From NCBI RefSeq assembly GCF_038019025.1, contig NZ_CP150496.1, positions 1,752,001 through 1,816,000 on the forward strand: a stretch of DNA of 64,000 bases. Reading direction: 5' to 3'. How positions within the stretch are numbered: position 1 is the stretch's first letter; each line of letters begins with the position of its first letter. Of the stretch, positions 1 to 8,370 are shown piece by piece. The translations under genes and the position numbers were made by a program. The notes under the pieces are model-generated. The model was not told where the DNA came from and ran no database searches. It was given only the letters and a program-made list of their open reading frames with translations. This DNA comes from Polaribacter marinaquae. Its GTDB lineage: Bacteria > Bacteroidota > Bacteroidia > Flavobacteriales > Flavobacteriaceae.

Positions 1-682
1 TTTTAGTTGGTGTGTTTGTATTTGCTATACTTTTACACATTCTTTTCCAGCGATCTAATGAGTTTTGCAAATCTTTGTCTAGTTCTGCTACTTTTTTACC
101 TTCGGCAACAGTTCTTAAAATAACACCAAACCCTTTTGGTTTAATGCTTTTTGCTAATCTTTTTAATCGTTCTTTTTCTTTTGGGTCTGCTATTTTTTGT
201 GATACAGAAACTCTGTTAGAAAAAGGAACTAACACCAAAAATCTACCTGCTATAGACAACTCAGAACTTAATCTTGGTCCTTTTGTAGAAATTGGTTCTT
301 TTACAATTTGTACCAACAGGTTTTGCCCTGTTTTAAGTACATCATTAATACTACCGTCTTTGTTAATGTCTTCCTCAAATCGGAAGTTTTTTAGAGTGAA
401 CTCTTTATACTTACCTGTGCTTACTTTCTTAATGAATGCATTTAATGAGTTTACTTGCGCTCCTAAATCATGATAATGTAAAAACCCGTCTTTTGGGTAA
501 CCTACATTTACAAAAGAGGCATTTAAACCTGTTAATACTTTTCCTATTTTGGCTAAAAAAATATCGCCAACAGAAAATTTATTCCCAGTTGTTTCATTAT
601 TTAATTCAATAAGTTTTCCATCTCTTAATAAGGCAAAATCAATATCAGATGAATTCGAACGAATTATTAATTCTGTTTTCAT
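1..682 (-). CDS. rng: Ribonuclease G (Rng/CafA family), N-terminal part
   Basis: This is the first 227 codons of a leftward gene that runs off the left window edge. Rng is a cytoplasmic endoribonuclease that cuts single-stranded RNA and takes part in 5' maturation of 16S rRNA and mRNA decay. The translation starts MKTELIIRSNSSDIDFALLR and continues with an S1-like region (residues about 35-130, with VGDIFLAKIGKVLTGLNASF and VNVGYPKDGFLHYHDL). This is followed by the family block STKGPRLSSELSIAGRFLVL and an SNRVSVSQKI segment. The DEAD-type Mg-binding catalytic aspartates and the Zn-link would lie outside the window. The ATG at 680-682 is the only reasonable start. Gene order HU, small basic protein, rng, divergent from mutY, is familiar in Flavobacteria. 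The roughly 185-bp leader holds two small hairpins. Confidence 0.93.
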   Translation of the reverse strand, partial: MKTELIIRSNSSDIDFALLRDGKLIELNNETTGNKFSVGDIFLAKIGKVLTGLNASFVNVGYPKDGFLHYHDLGAQVNSLNAFIKKVSTGKYKEFTLKNFRFEEDINKDGSINDVLKTGQNLLVQIVKEPISTKGPRLSSELSIAGRFLVLVPFSNRVSVSQKIADPKEKERLKRLAKSIKPKGFGVILRTVAEGKKVAELDKDLQNSLDRWKRMCKSIANTNTPTK

Positions 683-701
683 GCTGAATTTGGTTTTAAC
701 A

Positions 702-751
702 CTGCACTTAATTGTGCAGATGGATTAATATTGTAAGGTATTTTTAATACC
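702..751 (-). promoter_or_regulatory. Two short hairpins in the rng 5' leader
   Basis: Two perfect inverted repeats lie just upstream of the rng start. CTGCAC/GTGCAG (702-707 and 714-719) has a 6-nt loop, and GGTATT/AATACC (737-742 and 746-751) has a 3-nt loop. In E. coli the related RNase E controls its own mRNA through leader hairpins. Whether these do so is inference. Confidence 0.3.
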
Positions 752-848
752 GTGAGAAAATTTACAGCCTTACACAGCTAATAAATTTTCTAATGTCAAT
801 GAACTTTTTGTTTGTTTGGTTGATTGTTTTTTCGTCTAAATAATAAAC

Positions 849-876
849 GAAAAAGTAAGCGAATGCTTACTTTTTC
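849..876 (-). terminator. Intrinsic terminator after the small basic protein gene
   Basis: This is a perfect 12-bp inverted repeat (849-860 and 865-876) with a GAAT loop and T-rich 3' arms on both strands. It overlaps the stop codon of the 29-residue gene at 867-956. It would end leftward transcripts from the HU/small-protein side before the rng leader. Confidence 0.75.
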
Positions 877-956
877 TTGTGTCTATTTGCTCTAGCTCTT
901 TTCTTTCTTTTGTGCGTAGAGATCTTAGCTCTCTTTCTTTTTTTACCACTTGGCAT
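867..956 (-). CDS. 29-residue Lys/Arg-rich ribosomal-type small protein
   Basis: This tiny gene encodes a 29-residue protein beginning MPSGKKRKRAKISTHKRKKR and ending in ANRHKKK. About half the residues are Lys or Arg. Proteins of this length and pattern sit between HU and RNase G genes in many Bacteroidetes. They resemble the AURKAIP1/COX24-like small basic proteins that bind the ribosome in other phyla, and I make that family link from memory of sequence pattern. The ATG at 954-956 gives the conserved MPSGKK start, and the stop lies inside a strong terminator hairpin. The likely role is a structural small-subunit component in a basic rRNA groove, which is inference. Gene finders with a length cut-off will miss it. 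Confidence 0.8.
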   Translation of the reverse strand: MPSGKKRKRAKISTHKRKKRARANRHKKK

Positions 957-1009
957 AATGTCTGTTGTTTTATAAACCTTTTTTTATTTAGGTTTAGATT
1001 AGTATTTTG

Positions 1010-1300
1010 TTATTTTACTACTACTTTACTTTTAACTCCTTCTGTAAAAGTTTTAGCTGGTTTAAAAGCTGGTATATTATGTGCAGGAATCTTAATAGTT
1101 GTATTCTTAGAAATATTTCTACCAGTCTTTTCTGCTCTTGTTTTGATAATAAAGCTACCAAAACCTCTTAAATAAACGTTATCGCCATTTTCTAATGCAC
1201 CTTTAACTTCAGTCATAAATGCTTCCACAGTTGCCAAAACATCTGTTTTTTCAATTCCTGATTTATCTGAAATTTTCGATACGATATCTGCTTTCGTCAT
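1010..1300 (-). CDS. hup: HU-family DNA-binding protein
   Basis: HU proteins are 90-100-residue dimers that bend and wrap DNA in the nucleoid, and this one is 96 residues. It has the N-terminal helix pair (MTKADIVSKISDKSGIEKTD) and the hallmark GFGSF turn (NVYLRGFGSFIIKTRAEKTG). The DNA-grasping beta arm follows with the IPAHNIPAFKPAK block, in which the conserved Pro inserts between base pairs. The tail SKVVVK is short. It is transcribed leftward from a strong consensus promoter (1351-1378) and is divergent from mutY. Its promoter shares a 20-base block with the rplU promoter in this window, which suggests growth-rate-linked expression. Confidence 0.96.
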   Translation of the reverse strand: MTKADIVSKISDKSGIEKTDVLATVEAFMTEVKGALENGDNVYLRGFGSFIIKTRAEKTGRNISKNTTIKIPAHNIPAFKPAKTFTEGVKSKVVVK

Positions 1301-1350
1301 GTCTCTATTTTTACTATATTTTTATTAATTTACTTTCAAAAATGCGGATG

Positions 1351-1378
1351 CAAATATATGATAATTAATCAATTCCAA
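1351..1378 (-). promoter_or_regulatory. Consensus Bacteroidetes promoter of hup
   Basis: On the minus strand, TTG (complement of 1376-1378) is followed by 17 bases and then TATATTTG (complement of 1351-1358). This fits the Flavobacterium -33/-7 consensus TTG-N17-23-TAnnTTTG. A GC-rich stretch (GCATCCGC) follows the -7 box where the discriminator should be. Confidence 0.8.
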
Positions 1379-1441
1379 AAAGATAAAGACTTAAATTTAT
1401 GTGAATTTTAAAATGTAATATTGCAAATCTATTTTTTATTC

Positions 1442-2485
1442 ATGAAATTTTCTAACACATTAATATACTGGTACTTACAAAACAACAGAGAATTGCCTTG
1501 GCGCAAAACTAAGAATCCATATTTTATTTGGCTAAGCGAAATCATGCTACAGCAAACAAGAGTTGCGCAAGGTTTGTCTTATTATCTGAAATTTACAAGC
1601 AGTTTTCCAACAGTTTTTGACCTTGCAAATGCAGACGAAAGTACCGTTTTAAAAATGTGGCAAGGTTTGGGTTATTACTCTAGAGCAAGAAATTTACATT
1701 ATTCTGCAAAAGTTATTGCAAATGAATTAAACGGCGAATTTCCTTCTACATATAAAGAGATCATAAAACTAAAAGGAATTGGAGATTATACAGCATCTGC
1801 AATTGCTTCTATTTGCTTTAATGAACCCGCAGCGGTTGTAGATGGTAATGTTTACAGAGTACTTTCTAGATATTACGGCATTAATACACCAATAAATTCA
1901 ACAAAAGGAATTAAAGAATTTAAAATTTTAGCACAATCTTTAATAGACACAAAGCAACCAGGTACTTTTAACCAAGCAATAATGGATTTTGGTGCGTTGC
2001 ACTGCAAACCTCAAAATCCGTTATGTGATTCTTGCCCTTTAGCAGACAGTTGTGTCGCTTTAGAAAAAAAACTTACTAAAGAACTACCTATTAAAGAGAA
2101 GAAAATTAAAATTAAAAAAAGGTTTTTTAACTTTATGGTTATTAAAACCCAAGACAACAAAACAATTATCGAAGAAAGAAAAGGCAAAGGTATTTGGCAA
2201 GGTTTGTATCAATTTCCTTTAATTGAAAGTAATAAAAACCTAAATAAAGAAGATTTAATAGCTACTGATGATTTTAAAAATCTTTTTCCTGATGAAACCA
2301 CGATATCATTATTTAATCAAAAAGAAATTGTACATAAACTTTCTCATCAGCATTTATATACACAATTCTGGATTGTAGAAACCAACAAACATAAAAACGC
2401 AACCACACTTTGGCAAAATATTCAAGATTTTCCTGTACCTATATTAATTGCTAATTTTTTAGAGGCATTCGACGTTAAAAAGTAA
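1442..2485 (+). CDS. mutY: A/G-specific adenine DNA glycosylase MutY
   Basis: MutY removes adenine mispaired with 8-oxoguanine or guanine in DNA. From the ATG at 1442 the protein is 347 residues. An in-frame ATG 21 bases earlier exists, but MKFSNTLIYWY matches the family start better. It has the EIMLQQTRV helix, the helix-hairpin-helix LKGIGDYTASAIAS and the VDGNVYRVLSRYYGI segment with the catalytic Asp. The Fe-S cluster loop C-x6-C-x2-C-x5-C reads CKPQNPLCDSCPLADSC. The C-terminal third is the NUDIX-like 8-oxoG recognition domain (GKGIWQGLYQFPLIE and the later HKLSHQHLYTQFW). ssb follows 41 bp downstream, as in other Flavobacteria. Confidence 0.96.
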   Translation: MKFSNTLIYWYLQNNRELPWRKTKNPYFIWLSEIMLQQTRVAQGLSYYLKFTSSFPTVFDLANADESTVLKMWQGLGYYSRARNLHYSAKVIANELNGEFPSTYKEIIKLKGIGDYTASAIASICFNEPAAVVDGNVYRVLSRYYGINTPINSTKGIKEFKILAQSLIDTKQPGTFNQAIMDFGALHCKPQNPLCDSCPLADSCVALEKKLTKELPIKEKKIKIKKRFFNFMVIKTQDNKTIIEERKGKGIWQGLYQFPLIESNKNLNKEDLIATDDFKNLFPDETTISLFNQKEIVHKLSHQHLYTQFWIVETNKHKNATTLWQNIQDFPVPILIANFLEAFDVKK

Positions 2486-2498
2486 TTGATATTTTTAG

Positions 2499-2506
2499 TA
2501 CATTTG
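2499..2506 (+). promoter_or_regulatory. -7 promoter element upstream of ssb
   Basis: TACATTTG is an exact match to the Bacteroidetes -7 consensus TAnnTTTG and lies 20 bp before the ssb ATG. No convincing TTG sits at the expected -33 spacing, so this is a moderate call. It would let ssb be transcribed independently of mutY. Confidence 0.5.
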
Positions 2507-2526
2507 ATTAGTTAAACAATATTATT

Positions 2527-2967
2527 ATGGCAGCAGGTACAATAAATAAAGTTATACTTATTGGTAATTTAGGTGACGATGTTAAAATGCATTATTTTGA
2601 TGACAAAAATAGTGTTGGTCGCTTTCCTATTGCAACATCAGAAAGTTATACAAATAAACAAACCGGAGAAAAAGTAACCAATACAGATTGGCATAATATT
2701 GTTGTAAGAAATAAGTTAGCAGAAATTTGCGAAAAATACTTATCTAAAGGAGATAAGGTTTATGTTGAAGGAAAACTTAAAAACAGGCAATGGGAACAAG
2801 ATGGCGTAAAACGCTACTCTACAGAGGTTCTTGTTTCTGAAATGACGATGTTATCATCTAAGAAGAATTCTGAAAACAACACAATGGCTGCACAACAAAA
2901 TACACCAGTACAAAATACACCTAAGCCAATTGTTCAAGAAGAAGAAAGTGACGATTTACCATTTTAA
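2527..2967 (+). CDS. ssb: Single-stranded DNA-binding protein
   Basis: SSB coats single-stranded DNA as a tetramer during replication, repair and recombination, and recruits partners through its acidic tail. The protein is 146 residues. The OB fold spans about residues 5-108, with INKVILIGNLGDDVKMHYF, the TDWHNIVVRNKLAEICEKYL block and KVYVEGKLKNRQWEQDG. A Gln/Asn/Pro-rich linker follows and the protein ends DDLPF, the canonical partner-binding tip. There is no Shine-Dalgarno site, only an A/T-rich leader, as usual in this phylum. It lies between mutY and gldE. Confidence 0.97.
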   Translation: MAAGTINKVILIGNLGDDVKMHYFDDKNSVGRFPIATSESYTNKQTGEKVTNTDWHNIVVRNKLAEICEKYLSKGDKVYVEGKLKNRQWEQDGVKRYSTEVLVSEMTMLSSKKNSENNTMAAQQNTPVQNTPKPIVQEEESDDLPF

Positions 2968-2990
2968 TTACTAATTAATAACACATAATT

Positions 2991-4319
2991 TTGGATCCAG
3001 ATCCCAATCATATATTTATATTTTTAGCATCAATAGACCTTTTTACAACTTTAAATAGCATTGCTTTAATTGCATTACTAATTAGTTCTGCTTTAATTTC
3101 TGGCTCTGAAATTGCATTTTTTTCACTTTCTCAAACAGATTTAAACGAACTTTCTAATAACGGTAAAGAAGAAAACATAGTAGTTACATTATTAGAAAAA
3201 CCAAGAAAGTTATTAGCAACAATTTTAATAACCAATAATTTTATAAATATTTTAATTGTTTTATTATTTGCTTCTTTAGCAGAAACACTTTTTGGCAGTT
3301 TTAACTTTACTTTAAACCTTTACTTATTTACAGTTTCTATTCGTTTTTTACTAGAAATTATTTTAGTAACCTTTTTAATTTTACTTTTTGGTGAAGTTTT
3401 ACCAAAAGTTTATGCATCTAGAAATGCTTTAGGCTTTTCTAGGAAAATGTCTAAATTTATTAAGTCTGTTAGCTTTTTACTTACACCTTTTAGTATGCCT
3501 TTAATTGCTATTACAAAATGGGTAGAGAAAAAATTTGGTAGCAAAGCAAGTAATTTTTCTGTAGAAACACTTTCGCAGGCTTTAGAATTAACATCACAAG
3601 GCGCAACTAGTAAAGACGAACAAAAGATTTTAGAAGGTATTGTTAACTTTGGTAATACAGAAACGGTTCAGATAATGAAACCAAGAATCGATATTTTTGC
3701 AATTTCTGATGATGAGTCTTACGAAGAAGTTTTAAATAAGATTTTGGTAAATGGTTATTCTAGAAATCCTGTTTATAAAGAAAGTATAGACAATATTATT
3801 GGTGTTTTATATGCTAAAGACTTGTTAGCTCATTTAAATAAGAAGTCATTTAAATGGCAAAATCTACTAAGAGAACCATTTTTTGTACCAGAAAATAAAA
3901 AGTTAGACGATTTACTTAGCGATTTTAGAGCAAAGAAAAATCATTTAGCCATTGTTGTAGATGAGTACGGTGGCACAAGTGGTTTAGTAACTTTAGAAGA
4001 TGTTATAGAAGAAATTGTTGGCGATATTAATGATGAATTTGATGATGATGATTTATCATATTCTAAAATAGACGATAATAATTACATTTTCGAAGGCAAA
4101 ACTTCTATAAAAGATTTTTGCAAAGTTTTAGATGATGAAGACGAAGAAATTTTTGAAGAAGAGAAAGGAGAAAGTGAAACCTTGGCTGGTTTTATTTTAG
4201 AGATTTCTGGTAAGTTTCCTAAAAAAGGAGAAAAAATAATTTTTAAAAATTATACGTTTACCATAGAAGCACTCGATAAAAAAAGAATTAAACAAGTAAA
4301 AGCTACAAGAAATGCGTAA
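2991..4319 (+). CDS. gldE: Gliding-motility protein GldE (HlyC/CorC-type CBS protein)
   Basis: GldE is an inner-membrane protein of the CNNM/HlyC-CorC family, tied to gliding motility and T9SS in Flavobacteria. Its exact role is unclear and it partly overlaps with GldD. The 442-residue protein has three to four membrane segments in the first 170 residues (DUF21/CNNM, including LISSALISGSEIAFFSLS). Two CBS domains follow at about 205-325 (MKPRIDIFAISDDE and HLAIVVDEYGGTSGLVTLED), then a C-terminal CorC-type FAD-binding-like domain (about 345-435). The start is TTG at 2991, chosen because it yields MDPDP, typical of this family, and no in-frame ATG lies nearby. It overlaps gldD by 8 bp, so translation is probably coupled. 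Confidence 0.92.
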   Translation: MDPDPNHIFIFLASIDLFTTLNSIALIALLISSALISGSEIAFFSLSQTDLNELSNNGKEENIVVTLLEKPRKLLATILITNNFINILIVLLFASLAETLFGSFNFTLNLYLFTVSIRFLLEIILVTFLILLFGEVLPKVYASRNALGFSRKMSKFIKSVSFLLTPFSMPLIAITKWVEKKFGSKASNFSVETLSQALELTSQGATSKDEQKILEGIVNFGNTETVQIMKPRIDIFAISDDESYEEVLNKILVNGYSRNPVYKESIDNIIGVLYAKDLLAHLNKKSFKWQNLLREPFFVPENKKLDDLLSDFRAKKNHLAIVVDEYGGTSGLVTLEDVIEEIVGDINDEFDDDDLSYSKIDDNNYIFEGKTSIKDFCKVLDDEDEEIFEEEKGESETLAGFILEISGKFPKKGEKIIFKNYTFTIEALDKKRIKQVKATRNA

Positions 4320-4863
4320 TATTTTATTATTACTTTTTATAACAACTTTTCTTTCTTGTAAAGAAGATGTGTTGCCAAAACCTAAAGCTTATCTTAGTCT
4401 AAAATACCCAAAAAAAGAGTATAAAACTTTAGATCTTAAAAGACCATATACCTTTAACGTTTTAAAACACGCTAAAATAATTAACGAAAAAAACAATTGG
4501 ATAACTATTAAATATCCGAAGTTAAAAGCATCAATAGACATCACATATAGACCTGTTAATAATAACATACAAGAACTATTAACAGAAGCAGAAAAACTAG
4601 TCTTTAAACACACTACAAAAGCAGAACAAATTATACCCAAAGACTTTTTAAACGACACAAAAAAAGTATACGGTAGCATGTACGAAATTACTGGTAATGC
4701 AGCGTCTAACATACAGTTTCATGTTACAGATAGTACAAAAAACTTCTTAAAAGGTTCTTTATATTTTTACGCAAAACCAAACTATGATTCTATTTTGCCT
4801 GCAGTAGATTATGTAAAAGAAGATATTTTACACTTAATAGAAACTTTAGAGTGGCAAAATTAA
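4312..4863 (+). CDS. gldD: Gliding-motility lipoprotein GldD
   Basis: GldD is a lipoprotein required for gliding and type IX secretion in Flavobacterium. The protein here is 183 residues. A short signal peptide (MRNILLLLFITTFLSC) ends in a lipobox with Cys16 as the likely lipidated residue. The KPKAYLSLKYPKKEYK segment just after it is typical of GldD. The mature part is a single soluble domain. The start codon lies inside the end of gldE, so the two genes form one operon. The identification rests on signal type, size, sequence feel and the conserved ssb-gldE-gldD order. Confidence 0.9.
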   Translation: MRNILLLLFITTFLSCKEDVLPKPKAYLSLKYPKKEYKTLDLKRPYTFNVLKHAKIINEKNNWITIKYPKLKASIDITYRPVNNNIQELLTEAEKLVFKHTTKAEQIIPKDFLNDTKKVYGSMYEITGNAASNIQFHVTDSTKNFLKGSLYFYAKPNYDSILPAVDYVKEDILHLIETLEWQN

Positions 4864-4963
4864 ATTTCAAGTAAATTTACCTAGTTTATAAAACAGCTAT
4901 AACAACGCTAATTTTCTAATAGATTTTTTCGGTTATTTGACAAACTAACCAAACTTATCTATC

Positions 4964-6553
4964 ATGAAAATTAATTTATCAAAAATTTTTGGTGCTTTAT
5001 TACTGATTTTCTTATTCAATTCTTGCAAAGAAAAAGTTTCTAATACTGTTTTTCCAGAATATGTTTTAAAAATTACGCAAGCAAAAAACACAAATGCACC
5101 TGCATTGCAATCTTTTACCCATGCCGAATCTTTAGATGGTAAAGAGTGGCTTTTGTTTGCAGGAAGAACAAACTCTTTAGACTCTTTAAACGGCGGAATT
5201 CATAATTTAAACGGAAACTATGCTGGTTCTTCTTTTACAAAATCTTCTTACAACGATGTTATTTATGTTTATAATCCTGCAAAAGATGAAGTTTCTGGTA
5301 GCTTAACACTTACAGATTTCATTTCTGTAATTGAAAACAAATACAACACAATTAGAGATGGTGTTCCTGCACAATCAAATCCACTTTATCAATTATTACA
5401 AACAGTAAAAGAAAACTCAACCATCTTTAAAAACTCAAATGCCTTGGTTAAACAAGATGGAAATTACTTATACACACTTGGCGGCTATGGACCTGCAGAT
5501 TTTTCTGATCTTAAAAAAGGTTTTACAACTTACAATCATGTTGCCAAAATAAATGTTAGTAATCTAATAAAACTAGTAAAAGAAAAAACATTAAGCGAAA
5601 ATGAGTGGGCAGATTTACTAAGAGTTGGTAAAAATGATACATTAGTTAGTACAGGTGGCGAATTGTATATTCTCGATGATGTTCTATACCTTTCTTTAGG
5701 TCATAGTTTTGGAAATAGTGCTCCAAAATTTTCTGAAGGTCAAAAATATGTAGATGCAGTTTATCCTTTCTCTTTAACTAATAATAGTGAAAACATAGCT
5801 ACTTTAGACGTTAAGGTAAAAGAACCAATATCAGATATTAGTGACCCAACAAGTAATGCTTCAGACAATATTTCAGTTTTTAGAAGAAGAGATGGACCAA
5901 TTTTACCATCACTATATAAAAACCCTGATAATAATTCAATAGAAAAAAGCATTGCTATTTATGCCGGAGTTTTTAAACCAGGAGAAACTTTAGAAGCATG
6001 GAATGATGCAATTTATGTGCATCCTAATTGGGCAAATAATAACAGTAAATTATACACATACGATACTGCTTACAATCAAAAAAACTTTAATGTTTATTCT
6101 TGTCCGAGTGTAGTTTTATTTGATGCTAATAACAATTATTTACAGTCTTTTTTAATTGGCGGAATTGGTGATGGCAAACGCGCTCCGAAACATCATTTAT
6201 CTGGATTTACAAATTCTAGTGTTCAGATTTCTATGGATATTAGCAGTTTACCTTTAAAAAGCACTCCAAAAACGCTTGACTATAATGTTTTTACAGATCA
6301 AGATGAAAATTCGGCTCCATTTTATGGCGCAGAAGCAATTATGTTTCCTAATAGAGAAATAACTTACAGTAAATATTCTGATGAAATTATAGATGTTGCA
6401 AAGAGTTTTTCTTCGGATAAAAAAACAATTGAAGTTGGCTATATATTTGGCGGAATAGAAGCTTTTGAATCGAATCCAGGAACTTATGGTGCAAATAAAT
6501 CGCAAGCATCTAACAAAATCTGGAAAGTAGAAATCACAAAAAACAGTATTTAA
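4964..6553 (+). CDS. Uncharacterised lipoprotein, possibly a beta-propeller
   Basis: I do not recognise a named family. The 529-residue protein begins with a lipoprotein signal (MKINLSKIFGALLLIFLFNS followed by Cys21), so it should be anchored in the outer or inner membrane facing the periplasm or surface. The mature part has repeated short aromatic/Gly motifs such as KEWLLFAGRTNSLD, NDVIYVYNPAKDEV, GNYLYTLGGYG and GGELYILDDVLYLSLGHSFG. These recall kelch-like propeller blades with a GG pair. It has no T9SS C-terminal signal. It stands alone 100 bp after gldD. A CTAACCAAACTTA 13-mer just before its start recurs before the gene at 36293. A bidirectional terminator separates it from the converging MutS-like gene. 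Confidence 0.75.
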   Translation: MKINLSKIFGALLLIFLFNSCKEKVSNTVFPEYVLKITQAKNTNAPALQSFTHAESLDGKEWLLFAGRTNSLDSLNGGIHNLNGNYAGSSFTKSSYNDVIYVYNPAKDEVSGSLTLTDFISVIENKYNTIRDGVPAQSNPLYQLLQTVKENSTIFKNSNALVKQDGNYLYTLGGYGPADFSDLKKGFTTYNHVAKINVSNLIKLVKEKTLSENEWADLLRVGKNDTLVSTGGELYILDDVLYLSLGHSFGNSAPKFSEGQKYVDAVYPFSLTNNSENIATLDVKVKEPISDISDPTSNASDNISVFRRRDGPILPSLYKNPDNNSIEKSIAIYAGVFKPGETLEAWNDAIYVHPNWANNNSKLYTYDTAYNQKNFNVYSCPSVVLFDANNNYLQSFLIGGIGDGKRAPKHHLSGFTNSSVQISMDISSLPLKSTPKTLDYNVFTDQDENSAPFYGAEAIMFPNREITYSKYSDEIIDVAKSFSSDKKTIEVGYIFGGIEAFESNPGTYGANKSQASNKIWKVEITKNSI

Positions 6554-6560
6554 AAACCAA

Positions 6561-6593
6561 AAAAAAGGTAGCTTAACTAAGCTACCTTTTTTT
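6561..6593. terminator. Bidirectional terminator between converging genes
   Basis: A 14-bp stem (6561-6574 with 6579-6592, core GGTAGCTT/AAGCTACC) has an AACT loop with an A-tract before and a T-tract after. It serves the rightward lipoprotein gene (ends 6553) and the leftward MutS-like gene (ends 6592). Confidence 0.88.
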
Positions 6594-8361
6594 AAATTAT
6601 TTCCATTTTTTGCAACAAGAAAGAGGCGTTCATATTTTTACAAATTCCGTCTTTTAAAGTATAATCAAAATGCAACTCATTATTTACTATTTCTGCATCA
6701 AAATAATAGTTTTTTATATCTTTAAATTCATTTTCTAATGCGCATAAACTTACATCATGCGTTGCAATTATTCCTGTAGATTTAGATTTCGATAATTTTT
6801 CTACAAACTTTTTAGATCCAATTGCCTTGTCTTTACTATTCGTTCCTTTTAAAATTTCGTCTAAAATGATAAAATAATCTTCGTTTTCAATTTGATCTAC
6901 TATAAATTTTAATCGCTTTAATTCAGAATAAAAATAAGACTCATCTTCTGTTAAAGAATCTGTGGTACGCATACTAGTAATAAGCTTAATTGGTGCATAT
7001 TTATAACTTTTAGCACAAACAGGTAAACCACAATTTGCCATAACAATACTTAAAGAAACAGTTCTTAAAAAAGTACTTTTACCAGCCATATTTGCACCAG
7101 TAACAATAAAAAATGCTTCTTTTTTTATTGAAAAATCATTGTCAACCCTTTTTGAAGCATTTAACAAAGGATGCCCTAAATTTTCACCATCGATTACATT
7201 CTGATGAGAAACTATTTCTGGAAAAACAAAGTTAGGTTTGTTAAAAGTAAAATTGGCTAAAGAATTTTTAGCATCAAAAAAAGCAACCACTTCAAACCAT
7301 TTTTCAACAACATGTTTATAGTTAGAAATCCATTTTTCTACTTTGCATGCATTGTAAATTTCAGTTAAAAACAAACCGTTACCTAAAACAGCAATTAAAA
7401 TATTATTTCTTTGATCGAACGTATCTAAAATTCTTGCAAATTCTTTAAATATTTTTGATGCTTTTTTTGATTCAGAATTAATAATCGTTTGTTTTTCTAC
7501 TAATATTTCTGAATCAAATTTTTCATTCTCTATCTCATTTAATAAAACATGATATTGCTTAAAGGTTTCTCTAACTTTATCGGTTTCAGAATATAGATTA
7601 CTGGTTTTTTTTAAAAATCTACCTGTTATAAAAAGACCTATAAAAAACCAAAATATTAAATAAGAAAAGGGTAAAAATCCCAATGAAATTAAACCAATAA
7701 GTGCTATAGAAATCAAAGAAAATACTACCTGAACTTTCGATAAAACCTTAGGAAATAAACTTTTATAATTAGAAAACCACGATACTATAAAATTTGAATT
7801 TGTTTTAACAGAAACTAAACTTGCCAAAGCAGCAAAATTTTGTCTCCAAATAGCTTTTTCAGACAATTCTTTAATTGCTTTTTGTTTACTTTCAATAAAA
7901 GTTGTTACATTTTCTGATAATAACTTTGCTAAAAAACGTTTACCATCTATTGTTTTGGTTCTGTTTATATTCTGAAAAAAAGATCCTTTACCAAACAAAT
8001 CGATGTCGTTACTATAAAAATGTGTAGGATTTATAAATTCCTCACCTGTTTCTAAATGATGAAATTCTCCATTTGCTACACTAATTTCATCTTTATTTAT
8101 AGCTATTTTTGCATTTATAATTGCTCTTTTTCGTTGTAAATCTATGTGTTTAACTACTAAAAAGCTAAATAAAACTGCACCTAAAAACCCAACAATAAAA
8201 ATATCTGGATAAGCGCCTAAAGTTAGATATATTAAAAGAAAAGTTCCTATAAAAACAGCAAATCTAAAAACACTTAAGTTGATAGATTTTCTTTTTAAAC
8301 TAGCTGCTTCGTCTTCTAATTCCTTTTTTGTATTTATATAAAAATCTAGTACTTTACTCAT
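6592..8361 (-). CDS. Membrane-anchored MutS-family ATPase
   Basis: The 589-residue protein has a C-terminal MutS domain V ATPase but none of the N-terminal mismatch-binding domains of true MutS. Walker A is GANMAGKSTFLRT (about residue 420), a mid motif is SMRTTDSLTEDESYFYSELK, and Walker B is FIILDEILKGTNSKDKAIG. The conserved THD of the D-loop follows (IIATHDVSLCALE). Two hydrophobic pairs, near residues 30-75 and 215-255, suggest membrane anchoring. Such MutS-like proteins are common in Bacteroidetes and their substrate is not established, so a mismatch-repair role should not be assumed. It is the last gene of the leftward molybdenum-cofactor run, 9 bp after moeB, an odd neighbour that may reflect only operon packing. 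Confidence 0.88.
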   Translation of the reverse strand: MSKVLDFYINTKKELEDEAASLKRKSINLSVFRFAVFIGTFLLIYLTLGAYPDIFIVGFLGAVLFSFLVVKHIDLQRKRAIINAKIAINKDEISVANGEFHHLETGEEFINPTHFYSNDIDLFGKGSFFQNINRTKTIDGKRFLAKLLSENVTTFIESKQKAIKELSEKAIWRQNFAALASLVSVKTNSNFIVSWFSNYKSLFPKVLSKVQVVFSLISIALIGLISLGFLPFSYLIFWFFIGLFITGRFLKKTSNLYSETDKVRETFKQYHVLLNEIENEKFDSEILVEKQTIINSESKKASKIFKEFARILDTFDQRNNILIAVLGNGLFLTEIYNACKVEKWISNYKHVVEKWFEVVAFFDAKNSLANFTFNKPNFVFPEIVSHQNVIDGENLGHPLLNASKRVDNDFSIKKEAFFIVTGANMAGKSTFLRTVSLSIVMANCGLPVCAKSYKYAPIKLITSMRTTDSLTEDESYFYSELKRLKFIVDQIENEDYFIILDEILKGTNSKDKAIGSKKFVEKLSKSKSTGIIATHDVSLCALENEFKDIKNYYFDAEIVNNELHFDYTLKDGICKNMNASFLLQKMEII

Positions 8362-8370
8362 TAATAATAT

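Noticed and set aside
12..473. A 153-codon plus-strand frame at the left edge.
   Set aside because: It lies opposite the RNase G gene, which has clear family motifs on the minus strand and is cut by the window edge.
6592..8361. Mismatch-repair MutS.
   Set aside because: The mismatch-recognition domain is missing and membrane helices are present. Only the ATPase domain is shared.
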